A stretch of 64,000 nt of DNA, taken from assembly GCF_026914185.1 (NCBI RefSeq), contig NC_070562.1:6634001-6698000 (forward strand), written 5' to 3'. This stretch comes from Puccinia triticina. Taxonomy: Eukaryota > Basidiomycota > Pucciniomycetes > Pucciniales > Pucciniaceae. The translations under genes and the position numbers were made by a program. The notes beneath the pieces were generated by a model, which was not told the origin of the DNA, did not search any database, and saw only the letters and a program-made list of their open reading frames with translations. Shown here one piece after another: positions 45,539 to 56,898 of the stretch; within the stretch, counting starts at the first letter, position 1; each line of letters begins with the position of its first letter.

Positions 45539-46039
45539 AAAAAATGGTTTGATGTGACTTGTCTGAGAGCCTTGATACCAACTAATCATTGTCATCATTT
45601 TTCTTCCCACTCTAGGCTCTGGCAAAACACAATAACCCAGCTGATTCCAGTTTATCAATCTGTCACATGGTGTCATACCAAACAGGATTGTTTCAGTTGG
45701 CTAAGTACATGTATGGTCAACCCCTCTTAACATATTTGAGTGTATAACCCATCTGTGGCCAGAGTCTAATTTTTGCTTCATCATCTGCGCACCAGCAGCC
45801 GGATGACTTATATCAGTGTTATGACTATGTAGCAGGTCCTTTGCAGGCTGCTAAACGCAAGCCAATCCATTCCCGGACCATTGGAGATGCTCTGACTGCT
45901 GCAGCTTTCATTATATTACAAAAGCTTATGAGCCAAGTGCTAGCTCTGGCCAATTCTTTTCTCCACTTGTTAGCCCATGGATACATATCCGTCTCCATCA
46001 ACATCTACGAGTGTCCCAGATGAAAATAGGCTGGGAAGT
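45539..46039. promoter_or_regulatory. Upstream region of copy B
   Basis: No gene. Shares TTGATACCAACTAATCATTG (near 45573) and CATGTATGGTCAACCCCT (near 45708) with the upstream region of gene A. Confidence 0.45.
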
Positions 46040-46241
46040 GGAGGACTTCCCGTTGAGTCTGGGAGCCTCCCAGATCTCAATTTACACACCCAAATCCTTA
46101 ATTTTTGACAAAAAGGGAAATGTTTTCCTAGTCCTACAGTTCATTACTTTCATGTGCACTGGTTGAGTTTTTGATAGGTGTCTTAATTTAGGATTTAGAG
46201 AGGCATCTAGAGCTCTCTAAATGATGACGGGAAGTCATCCA
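46040..46241. mobile_element. Short MITE with GGACTTCCCGT ends, copy 1
   Basis: Left end GGAGGACTTCCCGT; right end the inverse form GACGGGAAGTCATCC. A second member lies at 51857-51995. Confidence 0.6.
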
Positions 46242-47741
46242 GTCACCCAGCCGATTCCTCAAAGATTTTGACAGTGCCCTGGTTATATATGGACCTTATC
46301 TGAAAAGAAGGTGTGTGAAGTTTGGACTTGATGGGCGCTTTGGATATCTGCGACTGCCCAGTGAGACCCTGTGCATAAATTTATATGCTCTCTCAGACTT
46401 CAGCATATCAGTTCAGTGCTATGTTGATGTTGAAGCAGGTCGAAGCTGATTGAAGGTGTTGAAGGATGCTGTGAAAACATTGTATTTATGCAAACCAAGC
46501 GTTGCAGACGGATAACCGCTGGGTCTCTGCTGGGTGCAGCATCCGGATTTGGCTTGGGAGTGCTATGTACAAACGCGTCGGCTTGGTCCGGTGGCCTCGA
46601 AGCTTGCGTGCCCCGACTGCCGAACTATGCTAGTCGGTCGCTCCAAACTGTCCGGCGCACAACAGAGCTGGAGACCAGCAGTTTGCGGTGTGCTGGAGTT
46701 CGGAATGCGCAAACAGGGCGAATTATTTGTTCTGTTGATCCAATATCTTCCACCCTTCACTGCCATGGCGGCGTCCCATGCTGCACCTAATGTAGAGTCC
46801 AAACCCTATCAGCGATCCGCCGTGTCCGGGACGGTGGAGTGGTTGCTTGTCAAGGCAAGTGGTGGTCTGGTGGATGGGCAAGTTTCCTGGGTACCAATAC
46901 GGGCCTGCCTGAGTTGACTCAACTCCTCTATATAGTCTTTCTCCAACGCGCACCATATTTTGGCTCCTGAGGAGATAAGTAAATAGGTTCAACCTCAGCT
47001 GCATGTTAATTACGTGCGACAAGCTTTCCTCTGAACTAATTTTCAACTTTGTATACGAAAGTTTTGCTGTCCAAGCAGTGTACCAACAACCCAGCCGGAT
47101 TGCCGGATGGCGGTATCCTGCTGAATCTTCCGGCGCTTCTTCTTCGTGCTCGTCCGAAGCTATTAAAAGACAGTCAGTCCTGTGGCCTTTGGTCAGCGCT
47201 GTTCCAACGTACTTCATCTCTTAATAGTTCTTTCTTGCCAAGGACATTATTACCTCGCCAGACAACCGACTATTTCCCGAGGAGAAGTGTATTACCCCAA
47301 GAATCGTGATGTCGTTCGGAGACAGAGCACAAGCAGCGAGCGAGAGCAGATGGATGGCTCTGAGGACACCAGCTAACATGGCTTCGTCAAGTGCTGGTCC
47401 AAAGTATGAGTCCTACCCTCCGATGCAAAGGCTACAGAGGCATTCTGCAGACTCCTTAAGCACTTCAAGCTGCCCCAATAGCCGGTATTCGAGCCAGCTC
47501 ATCAGGACACCGGCGCTCTATTACGGCTGCGTGGGCCCTCGGAACCAAGTGGTAGCCGAGCAAAGTCGCGTGATGGTCCAAGTGAGAGAGCCCTTCATGC
47601 AACACCACTCTTCCGTCGATGTCGCTGATCTTGGTGCCTTCTGTTGGTATGAGAAAGCACCCGACGGCCTTTCGGTACGCCACCAGCAATACGCCAGTCT
47701 TGGTTGTGCCCCAGGTCTCGCATCGGAAGACGGTCTCCACC
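46242..47741. other. Upstream region of the MAPKKK gene; no confident gene
   Basis: GC content rises to gene-like values from about 46,480, and open frames of 90-167 codons overlap on both strands (for example 47306-47809 plus, 46723-47217 minus). None shows a recognisable domain or a consistent splice model. Part may be 5' UTR or promoter of the kinase gene. Confidence 0.35.
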
Positions 47742-50700
47742 ATGGATTCCACGATCGTGCAACGAGGCCCGGCGGAGTGGGCATTCCAACGTGCCTCAAG
47801 AGGGCCTGATGTCGAACAAGATGTGTTTAATCAACCTCATAACCCGGTGAGTTTTTGTAGTCAATTGCGGAAGGTGTGGAGCTCAGAAGTCCTGAATCCC
47901 TAAAATGTGTTCTTCCCGCAAAGATCGACCACGACCGCCCAACGAACCTCAGGATTACGACGGAATTCGGTTCATCAAGAGCAAGATCAGCTACCGAGTC
48001 AGGCCATCAACACGGGCTGCCGGAATCATTCAGAATCTTGATCACTAAGAACTTCGATCTATTTTACTTTATCAGCCTTCCCGAAGGCATCCTTGCCGCT
48101 TCCATAGTCGACAAGATCTTTGCACGGTATGAAATCCCGCAACAGGAACGATCCAGTTGGAGTATCTTTCGCGTGAGCGGAGTTCAGCCAGTGGGCCACG
48201 CCCTCGATCCACTGGAGATGTGGCAAGAATGTCTTGCAGGGTTAGCGGCAGATCGCGAGAAAGTGTTGATGTTCATCATCCTTCCTTCAAGCTCCAACCC
48301 CGAGCTCATGTCCAGTCATCTCGGAGGCCTACTCAACTCGACTGACTGTCCGCCTGAATATGAGGAGACTATACCGTCGGCCTCCCAAGTCTTTAGTCCC
48401 GAGCACCCCCTCTCCGGGCTGTCATCCGCGCCCCAGCCGCACGGGTTGGAGGAAATCCACGCCGATCTCGCCGAACAGCCACATCCGGATCCAGCATGCA
48501 CGGATGAAGTCCAAAGCCCAAGGGATGCGCCTCCGCGAGGGGACATCGGCCGAAGAGTGAGCTTCATCCACGCCGAGCATGTCCCTTCTATCCGCAACTA
48601 TCCGGTCACACCCCCGATCAGAATATCTGAGCTGGAATCTTCGCCTGGAGGTGATCGAGGAGCCTTCTCTTCCCAACAAGGCTCTAGTCGGTGGCTCCCT
48701 TGGCACAGTCCGCCCTTTGGGTCGTTGGATTACTCGGTCAACGAGAACGGCCCGGAAAGTCCCTTTCAGTATGCCGGTAGCTTGTCACCTGGTCATTCTC
48801 AGCGGCCAGACTCATCTCACCTTTCCGAATCATCTTCTGACCGTATTTTGCAACCACTTTATCCGAGAAAGCCTGGTTCCCAGTCTGCTTTACAGCTGTT
48901 TCCTGCGACCCATGCAGCCCTCGACAATCAAAACAAGAGTTCGAGCAAGGTGGCATGCCAAACTCAATGCAGATCCGACATGGGGTCGGATAAATCATCA
49001 GCGCCAATGGAGAGGAGTGAACCGATTGAAGTCGACCATTCGATCCGCTCTTCTCCTGCTCCTCCTGATTTAGAATTGTCGTCAAGCAAACAGACCTCAA
49101 CGGATAGCAGTCAATCAAATCTTGGCGGTCCTTCATCCGGAGAGTACGAGGAAGAGGAAGGTAACTTGAGCGATGGCAAAGAGTCCTTCTCAACCTGCCC
49201 ATTGAGTGATTTCCCGCCCCTCCAGGAAAATGGTCAAGCTGAAGATTCAAACACCAGCCAAACTGATCGCTCCGAGACGTCGGAGCCTGATCCGAACAGC
49301 AACGTGACGTGGTTGGATGAGCTTCTTGCAGACGCATTCAGCTCCAAACTTGATGATGCTATCGAAGATACATTTTTCAGCCCCCGCACCGAAGTGAACA
49401 CCATTACGCCTTCGTCATCAGCTGAAGATCTGAGTGATGAATCTCTTCTCGAGAATCCCAGCGCAACGACTCCAGAAATCCGGCCTTCAGATAGCCAATT
49501 AAATCATCCTTCCCTTGATTCCACTCCAGATTGCCCCACCGAGGTCATTGGCAATGTTAAGGAGGACGGTGATGGTTTTCCATATTTCGAAGCCGGATCA
49601 GAAGACGACCTGGTTTCGGATGGCTTCCAGGTCCCAATGAAGAGTGGCACAGTAATAGAAAGGGACTATGGTGCGCATGAGGCCCACCTCCCACCGTACG
49701 ATAGCGCCGGTCACGATCAACGGACCAAGCAACCTCCCACAGAATCCGAACCAGAGGAACCTGAACAGACCGTGAGGAAGGCTCGATCCGAAGAGAACAT
49801 TTTTGCGGATCGACGTTGCTGGGCCACACGACCAAACATTGAGAAAGTGTGCGACCACCTAGAGACGTCCTTCCCAAACCACAACATCGACCAGCCGATC
49901 GTCCGCATCTTGAAGCATCCGCAAAATAGCCATCAATGCCAAAAACAATCTTCCTCACAACGTGTCTCGAGGGTTCTGTCCATCAGATCGACTGTGAGCT
50001 CACGAAAACAGAGACGCCATCAACCCAGCCTTGCACCCAGCCTTGCAACGGTGGACTCTCCACGAGCCACTCATCTGCCGGAATCCCCAGTTGGATCCAA
50101 TGAGGTCCCTCTATACTCTTCTCCCCGAAACAGCATCAAATTGTGGGGGTTCAAGACAGAGGAAATCTTACCCGGGAGCCAGGCAGAAGTCGCTCCCGAT
50201 CCTTCCGGTCAAGAAAGTCCCTTTGGTAAGGACTGCTTCTTCTTTGTGGTGTTTTACTTTTTCGACTCGCCAGTTGCTCAGATTGTCTGCGGTTCTATTG
50301 CTTTCTGATATCAAGCGTCTCAGAAATGGGTCAAGGGGAAGCTGATAGGAAGTGGAAGCTTCGGAAGGGTTTACTTGTGAGTTACTCTTTTATGTAATCA
50401 TTGGCATTGGATTATCATCTCATCAGATTTTGAATCTGAACATTTCAACATCACAGGGCTCTTAATCTTACTAACCAGGCAATGATGGCTGTGAAGCAAG
50501 TCAAAACCGGAGACCGGAACTCCAACAGACCGTCCGTTAAACCAGCCTTAGAATCAATCAAGTTAGAGATACGTTTCTTGAAGGATTTGGAACACCCCAG
50601 TATCGTCCAATATTTAGGTCTGAACCCCTTTTTAAAATAAAGAAAACATAGCAAAATGATGATTTTTTGCTGATGCCAGATTTCACTGTGACACAGGATT

Positions 50701-51592
50701 CGAAGACACTCCGGAGCATTGCAATATATTTCTTGAATATGTCGAGGGCGGATCGATTGGAAGCTGTGTCGGTAAACATGGGAAATTAGAACGGGATGTG
50801 GTCAAGTCGTTTACGAAGCAAATTCTGGAGGGACTTGCATATCTCCACAGTTGCAACATTATGCACCGAGTAAGACATCAAACTGAGCTCATTCGGACCA
50901 TATCGAGCTTCCGATTGAAAGACTGATCGTGCAAAACTTAAACATATTCCGGCAAAGGACCTCAAAGCTGACAACGTGTTGGTGGACTTGATGGGGAGAT
51001 GCAAGATCTCGGACTTCGGGATCTCGAAACGGTCGCACGAGGCCTATCAGACCTCCCAGTACACGCCCATGCAAGGCACCGTATTTTCCATGGCTCCGGA
51101 GGTCTTCGATCAGAAGATGGGCTGCCGCTATAGCGCCAAGGCTGACATCTGGTCCTTGGGCTGTCTTGTTTTGGAAATGCTTTGTGGATCGCGAGCCTGG
51201 CATGGCTTAGGCTGTCTGCAAATCATTTACAAGGTATGTCTTCTTGTGGTTCAAATGAGTGTGCTTCCTTTCTCACTCCAGAGATTTTTCTTCAAGGTCG
51301 GCATCGAGAGACGTACACCGGAAATCCCTCAGGAGCTCCAAACCTGCAAGTTTCAAAGCCACTTCTTGAAAAAATGCCTGGAGATGTAAGCAATTCACTC
51401 CCAGTTTGGCCGTCTTTTCGCTTCCTTCCTTGCTAATAACCTCTGTGTCTATTCACATGAATCTCCTTCGACTTCGAATTGGTTAGTCAGCCCTCTTCGC
51501 GACCAACTGCTCGTAGACTCATCGACCACCTCTTCGTCGAGCTTGACCCTGAGTGGGACTTTCAAAAATCTGAACTGTTTAAGGTGCTTTGA
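47742..51592 (+). CDS. Bck1-like MAP kinase kinase kinase
   Basis: Exons: 47742-47846, 47924-50225, 50316-50376, 50457-50617, 50697-50869, 50958-51233, 51297-51385, 51487-51592; 1090 aa. The start was chosen for its strong context (CCACCATGG); an upstream in-frame ATG at 47619 is possible. Residues about 71-155 form a compact N-terminal block (FRILITKNFDLFYFI...), perhaps ubiquitin/RA-like. A long Ser/Pro/Glu-rich linker follows. The kinase domain spans about 805-1075: GSGSFG 814-819, Lys836 in AVKQVK, HRDLKADN 933-940, DFG 953-955, APE 980-982. GSIGSC and CKISDFGISKRS match the Bck1/Mkh1 subgroup, which activates the MKK of the cell-wall-integrity pathway. The usual Trp before MAPE is Ser, and the C-terminal lobe is short. 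It sits between family copies B and C. Confidence 0.85.
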
Positions 51593-52251
51593 AAAGGGCT
51601 TCTTCGTTAACTGATGTACAACTGTCCAATTCTGCATAGACAATCGTTTCTCTCTGCCTCATTCTTCCTTACTTCCAGATCGCACTGTAGCGATGACTGT
51701 TTGATAGTGTTTGCCAACTACGATTTTCTATAACATCAAATCTACAATTCAAATTGTTCCTGTTAGTGGTCTGGACCAGCATAAACTATTTGACGAGGAC
51801 AATGTAAAGCCTATTTAAAGAGCTTCAATAACTACCAATATCGCGCTGTTTTTAGTAGATGACTTCCCGTCGCGAGCTGCGGGCCTCTCAGAAGTGATCT
51901 AGAGCCCAGAAAGCTAATTTCCCTGTGAAAATCTAGACCTTTCGGGTCTAAACCTACATCTGCGAGGGTCCCAGGTGGCACGGGAAGTCCTCCAGTCATA
52001 ATCCAAAGTACATTTCCCCGCATAAATTTAGTTGTTGAGACTGTAATTCAACATACTTGTAAAAACATTTCATACAGTTACAGTCATGTCACAAATCATG
52101 ACAGACTTGTGTGTACCATGATCTTTCAAAAATACAAGACATCAATACATGTTTCATGACGGGAAATTTGTGTGATTATCTGTATTCTTTTCCTCTACAT
52201 ATTGTCATGAGGGTGTCAGGGTCTTCAGGCAAGCTACAGTGGCACACTTCG
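51593..52251. other. Intergenic region between the kinase and gene C
   Basis: Contains a MITE (51857-51995) and, near 52,171, a second partial copy of the GATTATCTGTATT element found in the gene C promoter. No gene. Confidence 0.5.
51857..51995. mobile_element. Short MITE with GGACTTCCCGT ends, copy 2
   Basis: Left end GATGACTTCCCGT; right end CGGGAAGTCCTCC. Inverted ends match copy 1 at 46040-46241. Confidence 0.6.
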
Positions 52252-52290
52252 TGATTATCTGTATTAATTTCCCATATATCTTGACCAGCC
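52252..52290 (+). promoter_or_regulatory. Conserved core promoter block of gene C
   Basis: TGATTATCTGTAT, a CATATATC box, then TTGACCAGCC; about 85-120 nt before the ATG at 52375. Same order and spacing as copies A and B although C lies on the opposite strand. Confidence 0.7.
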
Positions 52291-52374
52291 TTCCCACTAC
52301 AAGAAGCATACCCAAGCTCCATTTTTTCTTGTTATTTCATTCTGGATTTTCTTACCAGCTGCTGCTCTCAAATA

Positions 52375-54663
52375 ATGCACAATATACTCATACTATCACT
52401 TGCTGTGCACTGGTTACCAATCACACAATGTATGCTTGAAGCCAACTTTGGAATAAAAGGAAAAAATTTAGCATCAAACACAGGTATGCATTTGACTAGA
52501 TTAGACTTTTCTGTTTCCTTCTGATCAACAGAATGCATGCTTTACCATTTTCTCCTTGTTTTCTCTGTCAAGAAATCCATTCGGGCTCAAATTCTATATT
52601 GGCTGCCCACTCAAGCAATTTGGAAGAAAGTGTCAATAAATACTCCCAATGTGGTTCAAGTACCACAGATTTCCATACAAAAGAAGAAAATGATGTTCTG
52701 CAATTCATAGAGACAATTCCACAGCTGGGGCCAATACCAAAAGGCAGAGAACAAGGAGGTAATTTAGCAGTAAATGGTAAGTGGATATGATCCCTTAAAT
52801 ACATTTCAAGTGAACTTAAGAATTCATAATTATCTTTTTCAATTCTGATATTCAGAAGTAAAAAATCACAACTCCCCAAAAGGAAGAAAAAGTATGAAAT
52901 TTTCCTTCTTCTCAATTGAAAGAAATTGCTGACTGCTGTTGAACAGCTCTTATTGAAATACTTCTGCAGGACTTGTATTCCATAAAAATAGATTCACCAG
53001 AAATAAACTGGAATTATGACGAGTATGGTCAAGGAAGTCACCTAATTGAAGCCTTGGAAGAAGTTGACAAATTGCTTTTAGTGCACATCAAATATCGGCT
53101 TTCAGTCCTGACTGGTGGTAACATTAAACTGCCAAGTTCAAGGAAAGATTTCCCTGCGTTGGAAATTTTGGTTCATGGGAATATTTTGAGAAATATCTAC
53201 AATCCCCAAGATGAAGTGTAAGTAAATTTAATGATTCTCATCCAAAAATGACCTATTCCAGTTCCACTTCAGAGTACAGAGTATTTGAAATTAACAAGCA
53301 AATGATCAATTTTCCCCGCATCAGTGTTGTTACCCATCCCATACGTAAAATTTTACCCAAATTTTTCAAGGATGTCTCAAAACACTTTCACAACCCTATT
53401 GGGAAAGTAAATTTTCAAGATATCCCTACTCATTGCAAGGATACAAGACCAATCAGAATCAACTTCAATGAACTGCAATCAACACCAGTTCTTGAAGAAA
53501 TAATAACTCATGCAGATAACTGTCAATGTCCAATGAGCCAAGCAACTGTCAAGCTGGTGGAAAAGATGCTTGTTTTGGGTGAAGAATTGGATTCAATTAT
53601 AGAGGTTGGAGGACATCTGCGGAGGGAGTTCAGAACAGTTTATTTCAAAGCCATCAACTTTATGTATAAGCATGAGTTGATTGCTGTTGAAAATTTGCAG
53701 TCTTTGTTTGACAAGAATAATCTGGAATATGCTGCATCCCAGATGAAATCACTGCATGATTGGTATCACAACCCATATGGACGTAATAACGAGAAGTTCT
53801 GGTATCCCACAGTCACAGAAGGTGGATACAACCGCTGGTATATGTCAGATTTTACAAACTTATTCAGAGGTAAGAGTGGATATTTCAGCTCAGTTGAAAT
53901 TTCTTAATGCTGACCGTTTTTTTCTTTTAAATGCACTTTCTTTTCATCAGTTCTTCAAAAGGAACAGAAGGATTATTTATCATACTATCTTCTTTTCAAA
54001 AAATTTGAGGAATATTTACATTTGTTTCCAATTTATTTTGAAACAGATAGATCCCACATGAATATGGGCTCTTTTTGTGCTTCATTTTTGTCAATAGAAC
54101 CTGATAATTATTACAAGGAAAGAACCACTGCTTTGGAAACTATTCAGCCAGATATTCAAGAGGCACTCAAAATCTTCAAATTATCAAAGAAGAATTTAAC
54201 AAAACAAGGTGGTTTAACAATAATCATTCTGTCACAGTTTTTTGAATTCCTCCAAGTATACCATCCACAATTTTTTTCAACAGTTATGGATGTGGACCAA
54301 GATTTGATCAAGGATCTCAAGCTGCTAAACTTCAGCAAACAGCTTATCACAGAAGTAGACAAGTTTAGGACTTACATATCTCAGAATCACCACTTATTCC
54401 CTGATGGTGATTTGGCAGCAAGCACAATCAAGGTTAAAAGTCATGCAAGAACAAATTTGTTTGAACTGGATCAATTCTCAAAACATGTTGACAGAATGGT
54501 TGATGAGCATGCCAAGACTGTCTCTGCTATTCTCCAAGTAGAAACTATTGATGACTATTTTTTTCAGCACCACATGGAAGAAACGATTGAATCCTTTCGA
54601 GAACTCAGGTCGTATAAGAAGATGTGGTATGAACTGCGGCTCACCCGACTGGAAAACAGATAA
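52375..54663 (+). CDS. Secreted-protein family, copy C (candidate effector)
   Basis: Exons: 52375-52483, 52573-52776, 52856-52891, 52947-53217, 53262-53869, 53951-54663. They join in frame to 646 aa without interruption. Signal peptide MHNILILSLAVHWLPITQC; no later membrane segment. Exon 4 carries EALEEVDKLLLVHIKYRLSV. Exon 5 carries FKAINFMYKHELIAVENLQS and FWYPTVTEGGYNRWYMSDF (about 386-404). Exon 6 carries YLSYYLLFKKFEEYLHL and LSQFFEFLQVYHPQFF. The 36-nt exon 3 and the acceptor of exon 4 are conserved in all three copies, with a TGCTGAY branch-site-like word 15-17 nt upstream. No homologous characterised domain was recognised. Copies A and C look intact. Probably secreted; the effector role is inferred from secretion and local family expansion. 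Confidence 0.82.
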
Positions 54664-54739
54664 ATGATCCAGACTCTCCCAATTGATCCTACACTACAAA
54701 TGATGTTGTGGAAGAACTAACAAAAATGCAAAAATCAAT

Positions 54740-54990
54740 CATTATCCCTCACTGGAAGCTTCCTTGTTTTGATAATCAGCCTCACTCAATGTTTCCTTCC
54801 TTTGGTCCTGTTGTGTTTTCTCTGAGTTTTTCATTTCTCTAGACTTCTCGGTTTTGTCACAGTTCTTGATTTTTCTCATATTTCTTTGGTTTGTCACGCT
54901 AGCTTGGGTTGTCATGCTCGTGTTTATTCCGTTTTGTCCCACCTCTTGAGCTGTGTCATTTGTCTTGGTTTCGGACCGGTCCCACCGAGC
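54740..54990 (+). repeat. Degenerate repeat tract 3' of gene C
   Basis: Loose repetition of TTTCTTTGGTTTGTCA, CTTGGGTTGTCATG and GGTTTTGTCACAGTTCTTG on the gene strand. It starts about 80-110 nt after the stop codon, in the same gene-relative orientation as the tracts of copies A and B. Confidence 0.65.
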
Positions 54991-55421
54991 GCTTCGTAAC
55001 TTGCGATACTTTTTTACATACCACAAGGCAGTTTTGGGTCCAATCTTCCCTTTTGATGGTCGTCATTGAGAACAAAAATTTGTTGAAGGGCCCTGGAGCT
55101 GCGTCAACCTATGGAAACCCTTGAGTACTTCCGCCGCGCCCAGTCAAGGGATTTGTCTCCTTCTGTCTGGAGATTTCCTGGATACACATTCACATATCCC
55201 TTGTTGAGATCTTTTGTGACCGGCGAATTCAATTTGCCCACTCGGCTTCTTCTTATCTTGGGCATCTGATTGGTGCCGTAGCATTTGTGTCCCGGTTGTA
55301 TTTCCTTTCCAACGTGTTTTTCCACTCAAGCACCCTCGCTCCTCACAAACAGCTGACTCGAACTTCCTCTCCGAAAAGCCCTCACATGGTTCGAAACTCC
55401 CAAGCCTAAATATTGATGCCT
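54991..55421. other. Intergenic region upstream of the membrane-protein gene
   Basis: No supported gene. Small minus-strand frames at 55,104-55,329 lack domains and a splice model. Confidence 0.4.
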
Positions 55422-56898
55422 ATGGTTCAATGCTCTCAGCTGCATTGTCTTTTGATATTTATCCTATTCAGTGCTAGAAGGTCGGGCCAATGTAGAACAG
55501 CCCATGATAAGGCTGAAGGTAAGCGGTCAGAGCTGGAGATTGCTTTCAAGTACGAATTCTAGCTCAACATGCTAAACATCCTTCGTCTTTTCATCATTTA
55601 CCACAGGAGGATTCAAGAACAAGTCTGCAGTTCAAGATGAGACAAAAAAGCCAACCTCGAGTCTTCAGTCACACTATCACCAGACAAACCAGGAATCTCA
55701 AAATCTGAAAGAATATAGCAGTCCAGTTTTTACAGCCGTAGAATTACATTCGGTTGAAGATGAATCAAACACATCACAGTCCCCAAAAGACACTTCCAAA
55801 CAATCCTCCAACGGCCATTCAGTTATAAGTCCCCCGAACGCCTCAACTTCGCTCTACGATTCAAAACCACAGGTCGCCGATATCCCGCCGACACCCTCTT
55901 CCGGAGATCACATCAAGCCGGACTTCGACGATGGGAAGGAGCAGAGCACGATTGTCATACGCGATATTCTTATCGCCATCTCAATCCTGGCACTATCCCT
56001 GCTTTTCCTCGGCATTATGTGGCTCGCACTGATAGTGTTCCGTCCTATGATCAGATCATCCCGGATGAGGTTTGATCCGCGATACCGGTTCAAAAGAAAC
56101 AAAAAAACGGATGATCCGCCGCAATGGTGGACTCAGTTTCACATAAACTCACAACGGTCAGAAGGTGGGGTTTGGTCTGACACCAGAAATCTCGCTGAAC
56201 GCTCGAATCCAGGTAAAGAGAAATGAAAACTATTAATAAACTGATCCTTGGAAACAAATACTGATGAAAATGATTTCCTTCACACTAGCTGGATCTACAT
56301 TTGGACCAACAAACGGAATGATAACCGAATCCAAACCCTGGCATGTCAGCGAGGTTGTGCCCACAGAATTCCCCGAAACGTATGAAGTGTTGAACGACCC
56401 CGAAAGTCAGTGGGAACCGGAGAATACTAGGATCCACGAGAAACACGTCCCGCAAAGTCGACTCGAGACCTGGCTGAGAGGGAATGATGAAATGAGGGGA
56501 AGGCTGTTCTCAGCTACCGTGGTGTTAGTCTTCCATTTCAATGATACCATTTGTTGCTTGGTGATTTCTTCTCTCAAGGCGGTTAGTTCAACCCGGGCGA
56601 CTGACACTGCTTCTTTCCCAGCTGGCATAAGGACCCAAGCCTCTTCTCGAAAAAAGAACCCACCCTGGTGCCGGGATTACCTTCGCTGGGACCTTCCGAC
56701 TCGGCTTCTAGATTCTGATCTTGTTTGCCCTACCCATTCTGGTAAATATATATGTATCACATTTCTTCTGTTCTTCAACTTCTTCCGGTTCTATGCATCC
56801 ATCCTGTCTAGCATGTATAAGTAGTGTATCATATGAATGTAGGCAGAAGAAGATATCCCTTCCGAGTTTTTCATGTCTCCAAAATGTATTCAATCTGA
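55422..56898 (+). CDS. Predicted secretory-pathway single-pass membrane protein, unknown function
   Basis: Exons: 55422-55518, 55607-56212, 56289-56741, 56843-56898; 403 aa. The start gives a hydrophobic N-terminus, MVQCSQLHCLLIFILFSARR, read as a signal peptide. A Ser/Asn/Gln-rich segment of about 115 residues with NxS/T sites follows. One strong membrane span lies at about 152-177 (DILIAISILALSLLFLGIMW). A basic patch (RSSRMRFDPRYRFKRNKK) comes directly after, so the tail of about 225 residues should be cytosolic. A 57-nt stretch at 56522-56578 could be an extra in-frame intron, giving 384 aa. The architecture resembles type I sensors or adhesins, but no family was recognised. The last short exon is the least certain. 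Confidence 0.62.

Noticed and set aside
46723..47809. Overlapping plus and minus frames upstream of the kinase as possible genes
   Set aside because: No recognisable domain, no consistent splicing, and both strands equally open; left as unresolved upstream region.
52930..52946. In-frame TGA before exon 4 in copies A and C, aligned with TGG in copy B, first read as parallel nonsense mutations
   Set aside because: The acceptor AG|CTCT just downstream keeps the phase in all three copies, so the TGA lies in the intron behind a TGCTGAY branch-site word.
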